Part shown: positions 54,071 through 63,967 of the stretch, piece by piece
Layout: each line of letters starts with the position of its first letter
Numbering within the stretch: the stretch's first letter is position 1
DNA from: Blastocatellia bacterium
GTDB lineage: Bacteria > Acidobacteriota > Blastocatellia > Pyrinomonadales > Pyrinomonadaceae
DNA length: 64,000 bases
Direction: 5' to 3'
Assembly: GCA_016789265.1 (NCBI GenBank)
Contig: JAEUQK010000005.1
Coordinates: 1 to 64,000, forward strand
Position numbers and translations under genes: made by a program
Notes under the pieces: model-generated
Databases searched by the model: none
What the model saw: the letters and a program-made list of their open reading frames with translations, nothing else
Told to the model about the DNA's origin: nothing

Positions 54071-54092
54071 AAATATGACGTGCGTCACATAT
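54071..54092 (-). promoter_or_regulatory. CRP/FNR-like palindrome upstream of the lyase gene
   Basis: AAATATGACGTGCGTCACATAT has the form TATGA-N6-TCACA, close to the CRP-family TGTGA-N6-TCACA site, centred on TGACG-TG-CGTCA. It is about 120 bases before the lyase ATG in the 242-base gap behind xylH. Tyrosine phenol-lyase is CRP-controlled in enterobacteria, so control by a CRP/FNR relative is plausible here. No promoter boxes could be placed with confidence. Confidence 0.4.
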
Positions 54093-54194
54093 GCTGCCGT
54101 ACGAAAGACACTCTTGTCCGTCGTCGTTGTGAAGAGAAACTTCGACCTGGGTCATAGTCTCTGACCATCGATAGAACAGACCGGAAAGTCTGTT

Positions 54195-55337
54195 CTACGT
54201 CCGCCGGCGGCCCATCATATCCAGGCCTACGGCAGCAACAAGGATCGAGCCCTTGATGATGTCCTGCATAAAATCGCGGACATTTAGCAATGACATCCCG
54301 TTGTCGAGACTTGCCATGATCAGGGCCCCGAGACACGCCCCGAAAACGGTCCCTCGTCCTCCCATAAGCGACGCTCCGCCGATAACACAGGCGGCGATCG
54401 CATCGAGTTCTTTCAGAACGCCGGCATCAGGAGCAGCGCTGCCAACGCGGCCGGTGAAAATGAGAGCCGCGATACCGGTAAGGGCTCCCAGCAGAGCATA
54501 AACTTTCAGCACATTCCGTTTGTTGTCAATGCCCGAAAGCCTTGCGGCGTCCGCGTTGCCTCCGATCGCATACAGGTAACGTCCAAAGGTGGTCGAGTTT
54601 GTGAGAAACGCACCGAACAGCGCGACCGCAAGCAGGATCATCACCGGCACCGGGATACCGCGATAGGCGTTCATCACCCAAATAAACGCGATCACACCGA
54701 CGATCGGGATTATCGCTTTCAACAGCTCGCCGCTGTAGTTCGCTTCTCCAAGGCCATAGTCCTTCACCGACTTTGCGTTGCGGTAAGCCATGAAAAGAAC
54801 GGAGAGTACGGCCACGCCGGCGATAACCCACCCGACCAACGGTTCGACGTAATTATTGCCGATGGCTTTGAACGTATCGTCAGCGATCGGTACCGTATAT
54901 CCGCCGAGCAGCCATTTCACCGCGCCTCGCCATGCGAGCAGACCGCCGAGCGTGACGATGAACGCCGGTATGTTCAGGTAGGCGGTCAATGCGCCTTGAA
55001 AGACGCCGATGAGTACGCCGACGATGATCGCGAAAATTATCGAAGGAACCAACCCCAGTTCATAGGTCGTCATGCTAAGCGCCGCGATACCGCCGGCAAA
55101 TCCAAGAACCGAGCCGACCGAAAGGTCGATGTTGCCGGATACGATCACCATCAACATACCGACCGCGATGATCGCTGTGACCGACATTTGTGTTGCAAGA
55201 TTCGACAGGTTGGTGGGCGTCAGGAATATCGACCCGGTGGCCCAGTGGAAATAGACCCAGATCAGCCCAAGCACGCCGAGCATAATGTACGCCCGAAGTG
55301 CGGATGTCGATACGATCGATTCTTTCTTTTCGCTCAT
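54195..55337 (-). CDS. xylH: Sugar ABC transporter permease, XylH type
   Basis: A 380-residue inner-membrane protein with about ten hydrophobic segments. Landmarks of the ribose/xylose permease family are SGNIDLSVGSVLGF, IPAFIVTLGGLLAWRG, YAIGGNADAARLSGID, LDAIAACVIGGASLMGG and MASLDNGMSLL; length and the last motif fit XylH best. It starts eight bases after xylG behind AGAGAGAAAG. With XylG it would form the membrane part of a high-affinity sugar importer. No periplasmic binding protein gene lies next to it. Confidence 0.9.
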   Translation of the reverse strand: MSEKKESIVSTSALRAYIMLGVLGLIWVYFHWATGSIFLTPTNLSNLATQMSVTAIIAVGMLMVIVSGNIDLSVGSVLGFAGGIAALSMTTYELGLVPSIIFAIIVGVLIGVFQGALTAYLNIPAFIVTLGGLLAWRGAVKWLLGGYTVPIADDTFKAIGNNYVEPLVGWVIAGVAVLSVLFMAYRNAKSVKDYGLGEANYSGELLKAIIPIVGVIAFIWVMNAYRGIPVPVMILLAVALFGAFLTNSTTFGRYLYAIGGNADAARLSGIDNKRNVLKVYALLGALTGIAALIFTGRVGSAAPDAGVLKELDAIAACVIGGASLMGGRGTVFGACLGALIMASLDNGMSLLNVRDFMQDIIKGSILVAAVGLDMMGRRRT

Positions 55338-55345
55338 CTTTCTCT

Positions 55346-56857
55346 CTAATGATTACCCGTCGCTGCGGCCATTACCTTTTCCGGCGTTGCTTCCTTTCGT
55401 ACAAATTCTCCGGTGACACGGCCTTCGTGCAGGACCATGACACGGTCCGAGAGCCCGAGCACCTCAGGTAATTCGGACGAAACCAAAACGATGGCCAGAC
55501 CAGTCTTTGCGAGTTTATTGATCTCGGCGTAGATCTCCTGTTTTGCTCCTACGTCGATCCCGCGCGTAGGTTCATCGAGAAACAGCACCTTCGGATTCGT
55601 CAACAGCCACTTTCCAAGTACGACCTTTTGCTGATTGCCTCCCGAAAGCGTCCCGGTAACCGTGAGCGGCGAATTTGCCTTGACGCGAAGCGACTGCATT
55701 GGCCCACTAGCAGCCATCGTCTCTTTTGTGCGGTTTGTCAGAAACTTTCCTGAAATTCGCTTTAAACCCGCGAGCGTCATATTGTCGAGAATTGTCTGTT
55801 CAAGTATTAGTCCGAATCTCTTTCGATCTTCGGTCACAAATCCGATGCCATGACCGATGGCTGACGCGGGAGAATCAAGCGAAACCTGTTTTCCGTTAAC
55901 ATAGATCTCACGAGAAAATCTTCCCGGCCAGGCGCCGAAGATCGACATCAGAAGTTCGGACCTGCCCGCGCCCATAAGGCCCGCGATGCCGAGCACTTCG
56001 CCTTTGCGCACATGGAATGAGACATTATCAACGACCCTCTTGCTTGCCACATCGATCGAGAAGGCCGTCAAACCTTTTACTTCGAGGACGACGTCTCCGA
56101 GTTCGTGATCGGGTTCTGGGAAAATGTTCCCGACCTCTCTGCCGACCATCAGTTCGATCACTTTGTCTTTTGTCAGATCCGATGCGTTATGAGTTCCGAC
56201 GGTCTTGCCGTCACGCAATACGGTGATGCGGTCGCTCATCTCAAAAACTTCATTCAGCTTGTGCGAGATGTACACCATGCCTACGCCTCGCGATTTGAGC
56301 TTTTTGAGAATATTGAAGAGTATCTCAACCTCTGATTCCGTCAGTGCGGCAGTCGGTTCGTCAAGAACGAGTATCTTTGCTTCCTTTGAGAGAGCCTTGG
56401 CGATCTCGACAAGCTGTTGCTGCCCAATACCGAGATTGCCGACAGGGACTCGCGGATCGATGTCGAGGTTAAGGTCTTGAAGCAGTTTCGATGTCCGATG
56501 GTAAAGCTCTGACCAATTTATGACTCCGAGTTTCGACGGCTCTTTTCCCAGAAAGATGTTCTCGCCGACGGTCAGTTCCTTCACAAGCGAGAGTTCTTGA
56601 AAAATGATCGCGACGCCCGCATTTTCCGAATCGCGGATCCCGCGAAATTGCCGCACCTGATCGTCGATCAGAATGTCGCCTTCGTACGTACCGTGAGGAT
56701 AAACGCCGGAAAGCACCTTCATCAGCGTCGATTTTCCGGCGCCGTTTTCGCCGACCAGGGAATGGAACTCTCCGGAGTCGAGGGTAAAGCTAACGCCGTC
56801 AAGCGCTCGTACGCCCGGAAATTCCTTGACGATGTTCTTCATCTCAAGCAGCGGCAT
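55346..56857 (-). CDS. xylG: Sugar ABC transporter ATP-binding protein, XylG type
   Basis: A 503-residue protein with two ABC domains. Domain 1 has Walker A GENGAGKST, signature LGIGQQQ and Walker B ILVLDEPTA. Domain 2 has the usual degenerate Walker A (GLMGAGRSE), signature LSGGNQQK and VLFLDEPTRGID. The start MPLLEMKNI and VYPHGTYEGD match the xylose group. Spacing of eight bases to xylH shows an operon. The gene is 73 bases behind the GH3 fusion gene on the same strand, with no hairpin between, so it may be read from the same transcript. Confidence 0.92.
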   Translation of the reverse strand: MPLLEMKNIVKEFPGVRALDGVSFTLDSGEFHSLVGENGAGKSTLMKVLSGVYPHGTYEGDILIDDQVRQFRGIRDSENAGVAIIFQELSLVKELTVGENIFLGKEPSKLGVINWSELYHRTSKLLQDLNLDIDPRVPVGNLGIGQQQLVEIAKALSKEAKILVLDEPTAALTESEVEILFNILKKLKSRGVGMVYISHKLNEVFEMSDRITVLRDGKTVGTHNASDLTKDKVIELMVGREVGNIFPEPDHELGDVVLEVKGLTAFSIDVASKRVVDNVSFHVRKGEVLGIAGLMGAGRSELLMSIFGAWPGRFSREIYVNGKQVSLDSPASAIGHGIGFVTEDRKRFGLILEQTILDNMTLAGLKRISGKFLTNRTKETMAASGPMQSLRVKANSPLTVTGTLSGGNQQKVVLGKWLLTNPKVLFLDEPTRGIDVGAKQEIYAEINKLAKTGLAIVLVSSELPEVLGLSDRVMVLHEGRVTGEFVRKEATPEKVMAAATGNH

Positions 56858-56930
56858 TCTTTTGTATTTTGCTGCCGGTCGAGGCCGGCTTTTGGCTAAG
56901 TTGAGTTAACACAATCTAACACAAAAACTG

Positions 56931-59900
56931 CTAATAGAGATATGCGTTCTTCATCGCGAGCCGTATTGGATAATTCTGCATGAACCAATACCACACCTTT
57001 CCGCTGCGCAGGTTTTCGGCGCTCAGCAATGTTATCCCGAGATCGATCCCCAATACGTCGCGATTTACCCAACCGTTGTGCGGATTGAACGCATCGGCAA
57101 ACCCGTACCGGCCGTAGATCTGCTGGCCGTATTGAGCCTTCATCGCTTTCAGGGCCGGAAGCGCAATGTCCGGCGTGAACATCAGCGAACCAGCCGGTGC
57201 ACACGGAACAAGGCTTCCATCCGTATCCGGGTGACGCGGCGGCGCTCCCCAGGCTGTGTAGCCGCCCTGATAATCAGACGCGGTCAGGCCCCACATATTC
57301 GGACCGTATTTCGGAAATTCCCTACTCAGTACGTTGATAAAAAAGTCACGCTGCGCACGTGTCGCTTTTACGGAATTATCAAAGTAATCGACGTAAGGGG
57401 GACGACGTTCGCGGCGTCCTCGAAAATCGACCCACGCGTGCGAGAACTGATGGATAAATAGCGGCGAGACGGCCGCAAGGTAACGATATCCCGCGTACTC
57501 GTACCACGTCCTTTCCCAGGCATACCATGAGCGGGCCGGGATCGGGTGTGTCCGCGACCCGATCGCCAAAAGGTACAAGATCATCTGCTCGCTGTAATCA
57601 TGCCAGCGATTGGATATCCAACCGCTTTCCGGACGCCAGCCGTGAGACAAGAGGTACGGATCGCCGTTCAGCATCCATTGAAAATCGACCCGGTCATAGA
57701 TCTTGTCGGCAAGCGTGACGATCTGTGCATCGTCAGAAAAACAGCTCTGAACGGTTAACACTCCGCCCAAAAGCAGGGCCGTGTCGATCGAAGAGATCTC
57801 GCTGTTCCAACGGCGTTCGCCGGTGGTCTTGTCTACAAAATGATAGAACCAGCCGTTCTTGTGTTCCTGCCGATTGGCAAAAAAATCGAGCGTGTTTCTC
57901 GCTCGTGTCTTTGCCTGTTCTCTTGTGACCCAGCCCCGGTCGGCCGCGATACAGTATCCGCTAAGTGCAAATCCGGTCGCTGCGATGGTCGCGACATTGT
58001 AGTGCGATTCCCCGGGTTGGGGCGGCGTTCCGTCAGTCCGCGCACGATCTAAGGTTAGTCCGGTATTGGCGTCCGAATGATCCCAAAAAAACTGAAACGT
58101 CTTGCGCTGCAGGTCGTCGAGAAACGCTTCATCCTCCTCGCTCACCTGCGCCGTTGGCACGGCTCCGGACGGTGCGGCTTCGGGCGTAACATTCTCGGCC
58201 TTGCTTACCGGTCGTGCCACGATCTTATCGACGACCTCGAACGTGGTCTGAAGCCCATTGTCGCTGCTGGTTCCGACGTAAACAACAAACTCTCCCGGTT
58301 CGACGACCGGTTTGAAAGTCCGATCCAGAAACTGAAGTTCCTTGGGCGACAAAGTAAACTCTACACGCTGTTTCTCGCCGGGACGGAGAGTCACTCGCTT
58401 GAAGCCTCGCAGTTCTTTCACTGGCCTCGTCACACTCGCGGCGACGTCGGAAATATAGAGCTGTACTACTTCATCACCGGCTCGTCTCCCGATATTTTCG
58501 ACCTCGGCCGAGACCTTCACCGAGCCGCTCGGCAGGATCTGCATCCTGTCCAATTTCAGATCGGACAATCGAAACTGCGTGTAGCTCAATCCGTAACCGA
58601 ACGGGAAGAGCGGCGTATTTGGGATATCCAGATACTTGGATGTGTATTTCTGCGCAGCGTCAAACGGCCGTCCCGTGCGTTTCTGATTGTAGAAGATCGG
58701 GATCTGCCCAACGGATCTTGGGAAAGTGATCGGCAATTTCCCGCCGGGGTTTGAATCACCGAACAGCGTATCAACGATCGCCGGACCGGCCATAGTTCCG
58801 GGAAACCAAGCTAACAGAACGGCCGGTGAATTCTCGGCAAGCCAGTTGATCGTCAGAGGACGTCCGGTGATCAAAACGACTGCGTAAGGCTTGCCTGTAG
58901 CGTGGATAGCTTTTACGAGATCTAGCTGTTTGCCGGGCAGGTCGATATTGCTCCGCGATGACGCCTCTCCACTCATAGCCTGCGATTCGCCAATTACCAG
59001 GATCGTGAAGTCGGAGTCCTTTGCCGCATCGACAGCCTTTGCAAACCCGGACGTGACCTCGCATGACGGATCACAGCCCGTTTCATAACGCACCTTCGTT
59101 CGCGGAAACTTCTGCTTCAGCGCTTCGAGGACCGTGATCGGATCGTTAGGCTGGCCGTCGCCCGCCCAATTGCTGTTCATCTCGGCTTTGTTGTCTGCGA
59201 GTGCACCGATAACGGCGATCTCGTCTACACTCTTGCTGATCGGAAGGGTCTCCTTCTCATTCTTAAGCAGGACGAACGACTTTTCGGCGGCAAGCTTTGC
59301 GGTGTCACGGTTTGACTGTTTGAATACTTCACGCTGTTCGCGGCCTTCGTCGGCGAAGGGATTGTCGAACAGCCCAAGACGAAATTTAATGCGGAGCACG
59401 TGACGCACCGCGTTGTCGATCGTCGCCATCGTGATCTTGCGCTGTTTCAGCAACTCCTCGCCGTGCTTGTTATAGAAACGGCTGACCATTTCCATATCGG
59501 TGCCCGCGTTCAATGCGTAACGTGCCGCATCGGCTTCGTCCTTGGCGAGGCCGTGAAACATCAGCTCCATCACGGCCGTGTAATCGCTCACGACGAGGCC
59601 GTCAAATTTCCACTCGTCGCGCAGAACTTTCTTTAACACAAATGGATTTGCCGTCGCGGGTACGCCATCTATGTCATTGAACGAGGTCATGAACGAATCG
59701 ACCCCGGCATCCAACGCGGCCTTGAACGGCGGAAAATAGATCTCGCGAAGCGCTCGCTCAGATAGATCCGTCGTACTGTAGTCTCGACCCGCCTGCGCGG
59801 CACCGTATCCGACCCAGTGCTTTGCCGTCGCAAGTATCCGATCGTTTGCACTGTAGTCCGTTCCCTGAAATCCGCGAACGCGAGCCTGCCCCACAAGAGA

Positions 59901-60431
59901 ACCGTAAAAAGTGTCCTCGCCTGCACCTTCTATGACCCGTCCCCATCGCGGATCGCGAGCGATATCCACCATCGGGGCAAACGTCCAATGGACACCTGCC
60001 GCACGAGATTCCGCGGCCGCTATTGCCGCGGTCCGCTCGATCAGCGGGAGATCAAAACTCGCGGCCTCGCCCAACGGTACCGGAAAGATGGTCCTATAAC
60101 CGTGAATTACGTCAAAGCCAAGTAGGATCGGGATCTTAAGACGCGATTCCAATGCGGCCCGCTGCAATTCGTTCGTCATTTTCGCTCCGCGAACGTTCAG
60201 CGTGGAACCGAGCAGCCCTTTGCGCGCCATCTCGAGATGTTCCGGCCTGTATTTTCCGTTTGCCTCTCCGTCCAACTGCTGCAGCTGGCCGAGCTTTTCG
60301 GCCAATGTCATCTTTGCTATCAGCTGGCTGATCCGCCTTTCTACAGCCGGCCCGCTCCGTTGCGCAGCTCCGACCGCAGCGTGGCTGACCACAATTAGTA
60401 TAAGGAAGACTATCTGAATACACTTGGTCAT
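56931..60431 (-). CDS. GH3 beta-glucosidase fused to GH144-like (glycoamylase) domain, exported
   Basis: 1166 residues from ATG 60431; a GTG at 60449 would add six. Signal peptide to about residue 24. GH3 N-domain at about 30-375, with GAGEDTFYG, KHWVGYGA and the nucleophile Asp283 in VVSDY. GH3 C-domain follows (LVIGESQAMSGEASSRSNID), then an Fn3-like domain (VENIGRRAGDEVVQLYISD). From about 766 comes a second enzyme: FLDDLQRKTFQFFWDHSD, NSEISSIDTALLLGG, WHDYSEQMILYLLAIGS, the glycoamylase domain (PF10091) that includes GH144 endo-beta-1,2-glucanases. One chain could thus cut a beta-glucan and release glucose. Linkage is inferred. Confidence 0.88.
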   Translation of the reverse strand: MTKCIQIVFLILIVVSHAAVGAAQRSGPAVERRISQLIAKMTLAEKLGQLQQLDGEANGKYRPEHLEMARKGLLGSTLNVRGAKMTNELQRAALESRLKIPILLGFDVIHGYRTIFPVPLGEAASFDLPLIERTAAIAAAESRAAGVHWTFAPMVDIARDPRWGRVIEGAGEDTFYGSLVGQARVRGFQGTDYSANDRILATAKHWVGYGAAQAGRDYSTTDLSERALREIYFPPFKAALDAGVDSFMTSFNDIDGVPATANPFVLKKVLRDEWKFDGLVVSDYTAVMELMFHGLAKDEADAARYALNAGTDMEMVSRFYNKHGEELLKQRKITMATIDNAVRHVLRIKFRLGLFDNPFADEGREQREVFKQSNRDTAKLAAEKSFVLLKNEKETLPISKSVDEIAVIGALADNKAEMNSNWAGDGQPNDPITVLEALKQKFPRTKVRYETGCDPSCEVTSGFAKAVDAAKDSDFTILVIGESQAMSGEASSRSNIDLPGKQLDLVKAIHATGKPYAVVLITGRPLTINWLAENSPAVLLAWFPGTMAGPAIVDTLFGDSNPGGKLPITFPRSVGQIPIFYNQKRTGRPFDAAQKYTSKYLDIPNTPLFPFGYGLSYTQFRLSDLKLDRMQILPSGSVKVSAEVENIGRRAGDEVVQLYISDVAASVTRPVKELRGFKRVTLRPGEKQRVEFTLSPKELQFLDRTFKPVVEPGEFVVYVGTSSDNGLQTTFEVVDKIVARPVSKAENVTPEAAPSGAVPTAQVSEEDEAFLDDLQRKTFQFFWDHSDANTGLTLDRARTDGTPPQPGESHYNVATIAATGFALSGYCIAADRGWVTREQAKTRARNTLDFFANRQEHKNGWFYHFVDKTTGERRWNSEISSIDTALLLGGVLTVQSCFSDDAQIVTLADKIYDRVDFQWMLNGDPYLLSHGWRPESGWISNRWHDYSEQMILYLLAIGSRTHPIPARSWYAWERTWYEYAGYRYLAAVSPLFIHQFSHAWVDFRGRRERRPPYVDYFDNSVKATRAQRDFFINVLSREFPKYGPNMWGLTASDYQGGYTAWGAPPRHPDTDGSLVPCAPAGSLMFTPDIALPALKAMKAQYGQQIYGRYGFADAFNPHNGWVNRDVLGIDLGITLLSAENLRSGKVWYWFMQNYPIRLAMKNAYLY

Positions 60432-60470
60432 TGCTGGATTGTTCACCACTAGACAAGTCCTAGGTGGAAA

Positions 60471-60500
60471 GAAAAACCGCGCCGGATTTCTCCGGCGCGG
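60471..60500 (-). terminator. Rho-independent terminator of the TonB receptor gene
   Basis: On the minus strand CCGCGCCGGA (60500-60491), loop GAAA, TCCGGCGCGG (60486-60477) form a perfect 10-base stem followed by TTTTTC. It lies just after the receptor stop at 60515 and before the GH3 gene, so the GH3 and xylGH genes probably need their own promoter or rely on read-through. Confidence 0.93.
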
Positions 60501-60514
60501 CCCGTTTGAGCAGG

Positions 60515-63500
60515 TTAGAAGCTGAAGCGGATCTGGAATTCACCAACGCGTCCGGACAATCCGCTCGTTGCAACGCCGAATGTATTCAACTGAATACGTG
60601 TCGGGTCGGAGTTCGAGTTGAACGGAGCAAGGTTTAGATTGTTAAGAAGGTTGAAGAAGTTAAACTTCACGTCAACATTTGCATTCTCTCCAAGAAAACC
60701 CCAGCTGCCCAATCCGAAACGCTTCGCGAACGACATATCGACCGAAAAGTATCTCGGTCCCGCCAACGTGTTGCGTCCGATGATCGGACGGTTCTGGAAC
60801 GGGTTTGACGAATTGAACGCACTGCTGAAGATCGTCGTACCCGATACTCCGAACAATCCGCCTGCACGCAGGAAGTTTTCATTCGTATTGTCTCCCGGAT
60901 TGATCCCCGGCGAACCAGCCGCAAGCGCAACCGGACGCGGATCGCAGAAACCGTTGCTCGTACTTGTGTTTCCGTTCAGGCAGCCAAAGAGTTTCGGCGT
61001 CCACGGGAAACCGGTGTGATACGTCGCGATACCGCTGATCTGCCAGCCGCCCGCGATCTTGTCTGTCCAGCTATTCCCGCGGAAGAACGGAAGGTCCCAC
61101 GTTCCAGAGGCGACGTAGCTGTGCCGGACATCAAAGTCCGAACGTCCGCGCTCTTCCTTTTGATCTACCGGAAAGCTCTGGTTCGTACATGCACAAGGCG
61201 ATTCGAACGAAGACGTGTCCAGGCTCTTGCCATAGCGATAGTTCATGTCGAATGAGAACTGCTTCATGAACCGGCCCTGCAGCCGTGCAAGCAACGCATT
61301 GTAGTTCGTATTTACGTCTGAACTTGCGAAGTAAGCAGCACTGATCCGCGGATTGGTCTCCGTCATGATGTGCAGAGGAAGGATGCGAACAAAGTGACGT
61401 CCCGCACTTCCCGAGTAACCAAGCGTCGCAACCAGGTTGCCCGGAAGTTCGTACTGTCCCTCGAGCGAGTAGCGGATCACGTACGGCGTTTCGAGATCCT
61501 GCGGAGCACCGTAGATCTCGGCCGCACCGCTATTCGGCAAGCCGGTCGTCGGGTTCGTTCCTCCGCCGAGAAGCGGATTACGCGGATAGCCGAAGATCGT
61601 TCCGTCAGTGCTGCTGACAAATGTGATCAAACCTCCGACGAACGGTGAACCCCAATCTTCGCCGGGAGTTCCCGCCGTTCCGCAGCAAATGCCGAACAGC
61701 GCGCCGTTTGGCGGATTGCGTCTCGCATTTGCAAGCAAAGCGTTTGCAAGACGGTCATAGCCCATTCCGCCGCCGCCGCGAATGACAAGTTTGTTGTCAA
61801 ACATCTTCGGGTTCCATGCAAACCCGAGCTGCGGGCCCCAATTGTTGAGGTCGCGGCCATGAAGCTGTTTGTTCGTTACGATCCTAGCTCCGGCGAGACC
61901 GTTCGTCGGCCCAAGCGCGAGGTTTCCAAGTACACCATCTGACGCGGTGACCGGCGACATGTATGTCCAACGCAAACCAAGATTAAGCGTCAGATTCGGC
62001 CGAAACTTCCAGTCGTCCTGAACAAAGAACGCAAGTTCGCTGGTTCTGAACTTCGTATTGTTTGCTGTCGGCTGCCCGTCGAGTGTCGCCGATATTTCTT
62101 CAAATATCGGTGTTCCGTTGGCAAAATTCCATGGACGATGGAACGAATAAAGCGGACGTGCTCCGCCTACCTCGCCGTTGCTGTTCAGGTCGAGCCGGTA
62201 TTCGCCCCCGAATTTCAGGACGTGATTTCCCCATACCTTTGTCAGCATGTCGCGGAAATCAAGCTGCTTCTCGTCGATCACGCCGGGAGTATTCAGCCCT
62301 CGTGGAAATCCGAATCTCAAACGATCGCTGTAAAATCCCTCGATCTCTACACGCGGCAGCGAAAGGTCTGCATCGGGATTCGATTTCGTTTCGTCAAAAC
62401 CCCATCGAGTGATGTTGAATCGCGCCTCGTTGGTCATCGTCGCCGAAATATTCCGGTTGTAGATGAATCCGAGCGCATACGTCAAACGGTCGGAATTGAT
62501 ATCCGCCTGCGGCCTGCTCTGAGCGCCGTCATTCGAGGTCGTCGCCGTGTTCGGCACAAAATAAGAGGTAAACGTGAACTTGTCCTTATCCGTTGCATTA
62601 AAGTCGATGCGGGTGTTGAACTGATTGCCGCGGAATTTACCCACGCGGTCAAGCAGCGCCCACTGCACATCGGCAATACCGTCAAGACCGCCTCCGTTAG
62701 GGGCCGTTGTCAGCGTCGGGACATATGTTCCATACGTACCTGTGATAGAACCGATGTCCATACCATTTCCGACAACCGCGCAGGTCACGAAAATACCGCT
62801 GCATGTCGAGGTCAAGATCTGATTCACACGGGGTTCGATACCTGTTGCTTGAAGAATTCTTGCCGAGAGCGTATTCGGCCGCGCGGCAATTAAGGCGGAC
62901 CGAAAGCCCGTTGTCTCGACCAAACCTGTGAAAGAAGACGACGTGTTCTCCTTCAGTCCTTCCCATGTGAAAAAGAAGAATAGTTTGTCCTTGATTATGC
63001 GTCCGCCGAAACTGCCGCCGTATGAATCGTATTTTCTTTCCACACGCTGCGGGCCGCCCGTATTTATCGTTCCGACGAACTGCGGCATCGTGTTGTAGGC
63101 ATTCAATGCCGGATTGTTAAGCTTATAGAAAGCGCTTCCGTGCCAGCTATTTGTACCGTTTTGTGAAACGACCTTGATCTGGGCACCGCTGTTGCGGCCG
63201 TCCTCAGCCGAATAGGTGCTTGAGGTTACCTGCACCTCCTTGACGCTTTCCTGACTTGGCGTCACGACGGCACCGCCGCCCCATGTCTGGCTGTTCACGC
63301 TTGTTCCGTCGATCTGGTAGTTGTTTGCAGATACGCGTTGTCCGTTCGCCGAAATGGGCTGAACGTTTTCCGTCGCAAAGATCGAATTGTTCGAACCGCC
63401 GGGGCCGCTGGTATTTGGGAAGTTCAGCGAGTTGCCATTGCCGCCTCTTGCGCCCGCACCAAAAACACCCGGCGCAAGTCGTGCAAGTTCGTAAGGGTCG

Positions 63501-63967
63501 CGGCCGACTTGCGGAAGCCTCAGTATTTCCTCCGTGCCGAGAGTCTTTCGAATATTGGCGTCTTCGGTTTCAAGAGTGGCCGCTCCCGGTTCAGCGACGA
63601 CGGTCACCGTCTCGCTTATGCCGCCGGCTTCGAGCGTGACATTTACGCCTTCGAGCGTCTCGGCCGACACCTGAACATTATCGATCACCGCCTTCTTAAA
63701 TGCCTGGCTTTCGACGGTTATCGAATAAAGGCCCGGAGCAAGCGAAGAGAATCGGTAAAACCCTTCATCGCTCGCAGTAGTTTCCTGCTTTTGCCCGGTC
63801 TCTTTACTTATGAGGGTGACCTTCGCGTTTGCGACCACCGCACCGGTCGCGTCAGAGATGGTTCCCTGAACGCCTGCCCGAAACTGGGCGCTTGCGGCGA
63901 TAACGAACAAAAGGATAAGAATTGACGCCGCGGAGAGCTTCGTCAAAAATTTGTGAACTTCGCGCAT
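60515..63967 (-). CDS. TonB-dependent receptor (Oar-like) with carboxypeptidase-regulatory domain
   Basis: A 1150-residue outer-membrane protein starting at ATG 63967 behind a perfect AGGAGG. Signal peptide to about residue 27 (cut after ASA). Carboxypeptidase-regulatory-like domain at about 30-115 (GVQGTISDATGAVVANAKV, SLAPGLYSITV). The plug holds DPYELARLAPGVFG and KVVSQNGTNSWHGS. The barrel ends in FQIRFSF. Its place before the GH3-GH144 fusion and sugar ABC genes suggests import of oligosaccharides, a SusC-like role without a SusD partner. Ligand is inferred only. Confidence 0.92.
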   Translation of the reverse strand: MREVHKFLTKLSAASILILLFVIAASAQFRAGVQGTISDATGAVVANAKVTLISKETGQKQETTASDEGFYRFSSLAPGLYSITVESQAFKKAVIDNVQVSAETLEGVNVTLEAGGISETVTVVAEPGAATLETEDANIRKTLGTEEILRLPQVGRDPYELARLAPGVFGAGARGGNGNSLNFPNTSGPGGSNNSIFATENVQPISANGQRVSANNYQIDGTSVNSQTWGGGAVVTPSQESVKEVQVTSSTYSAEDGRNSGAQIKVVSQNGTNSWHGSAFYKLNNPALNAYNTMPQFVGTINTGGPQRVERKYDSYGGSFGGRIIKDKLFFFFTWEGLKENTSSSFTGLVETTGFRSALIAARPNTLSARILQATGIEPRVNQILTSTCSGIFVTCAVVGNGMDIGSITGTYGTYVPTLTTAPNGGGLDGIADVQWALLDRVGKFRGNQFNTRIDFNATDKDKFTFTSYFVPNTATTSNDGAQSRPQADINSDRLTYALGFIYNRNISATMTNEARFNITRWGFDETKSNPDADLSLPRVEIEGFYSDRLRFGFPRGLNTPGVIDEKQLDFRDMLTKVWGNHVLKFGGEYRLDLNSNGEVGGARPLYSFHRPWNFANGTPIFEEISATLDGQPTANNTKFRTSELAFFVQDDWKFRPNLTLNLGLRWTYMSPVTASDGVLGNLALGPTNGLAGARIVTNKQLHGRDLNNWGPQLGFAWNPKMFDNKLVIRGGGGMGYDRLANALLANARRNPPNGALFGICCGTAGTPGEDWGSPFVGGLITFVSSTDGTIFGYPRNPLLGGGTNPTTGLPNSGAAEIYGAPQDLETPYVIRYSLEGQYELPGNLVATLGYSGSAGRHFVRILPLHIMTETNPRISAAYFASSDVNTNYNALLARLQGRFMKQFSFDMNYRYGKSLDTSSFESPCACTNQSFPVDQKEERGRSDFDVRHSYVASGTWDLPFFRGNSWTDKIAGGWQISGIATYHTGFPWTPKLFGCLNGNTSTSNGFCDPRPVALAAGSPGINPGDNTNENFLRAGGLFGVSGTTIFSSAFNSSNPFQNRPIIGRNTLAGPRYFSVDMSFAKRFGLGSWGFLGENANVDVKFNFFNLLNNLNLAPFNSNSDPTRIQLNTFGVATSGLSGRVGEFQIRFSF

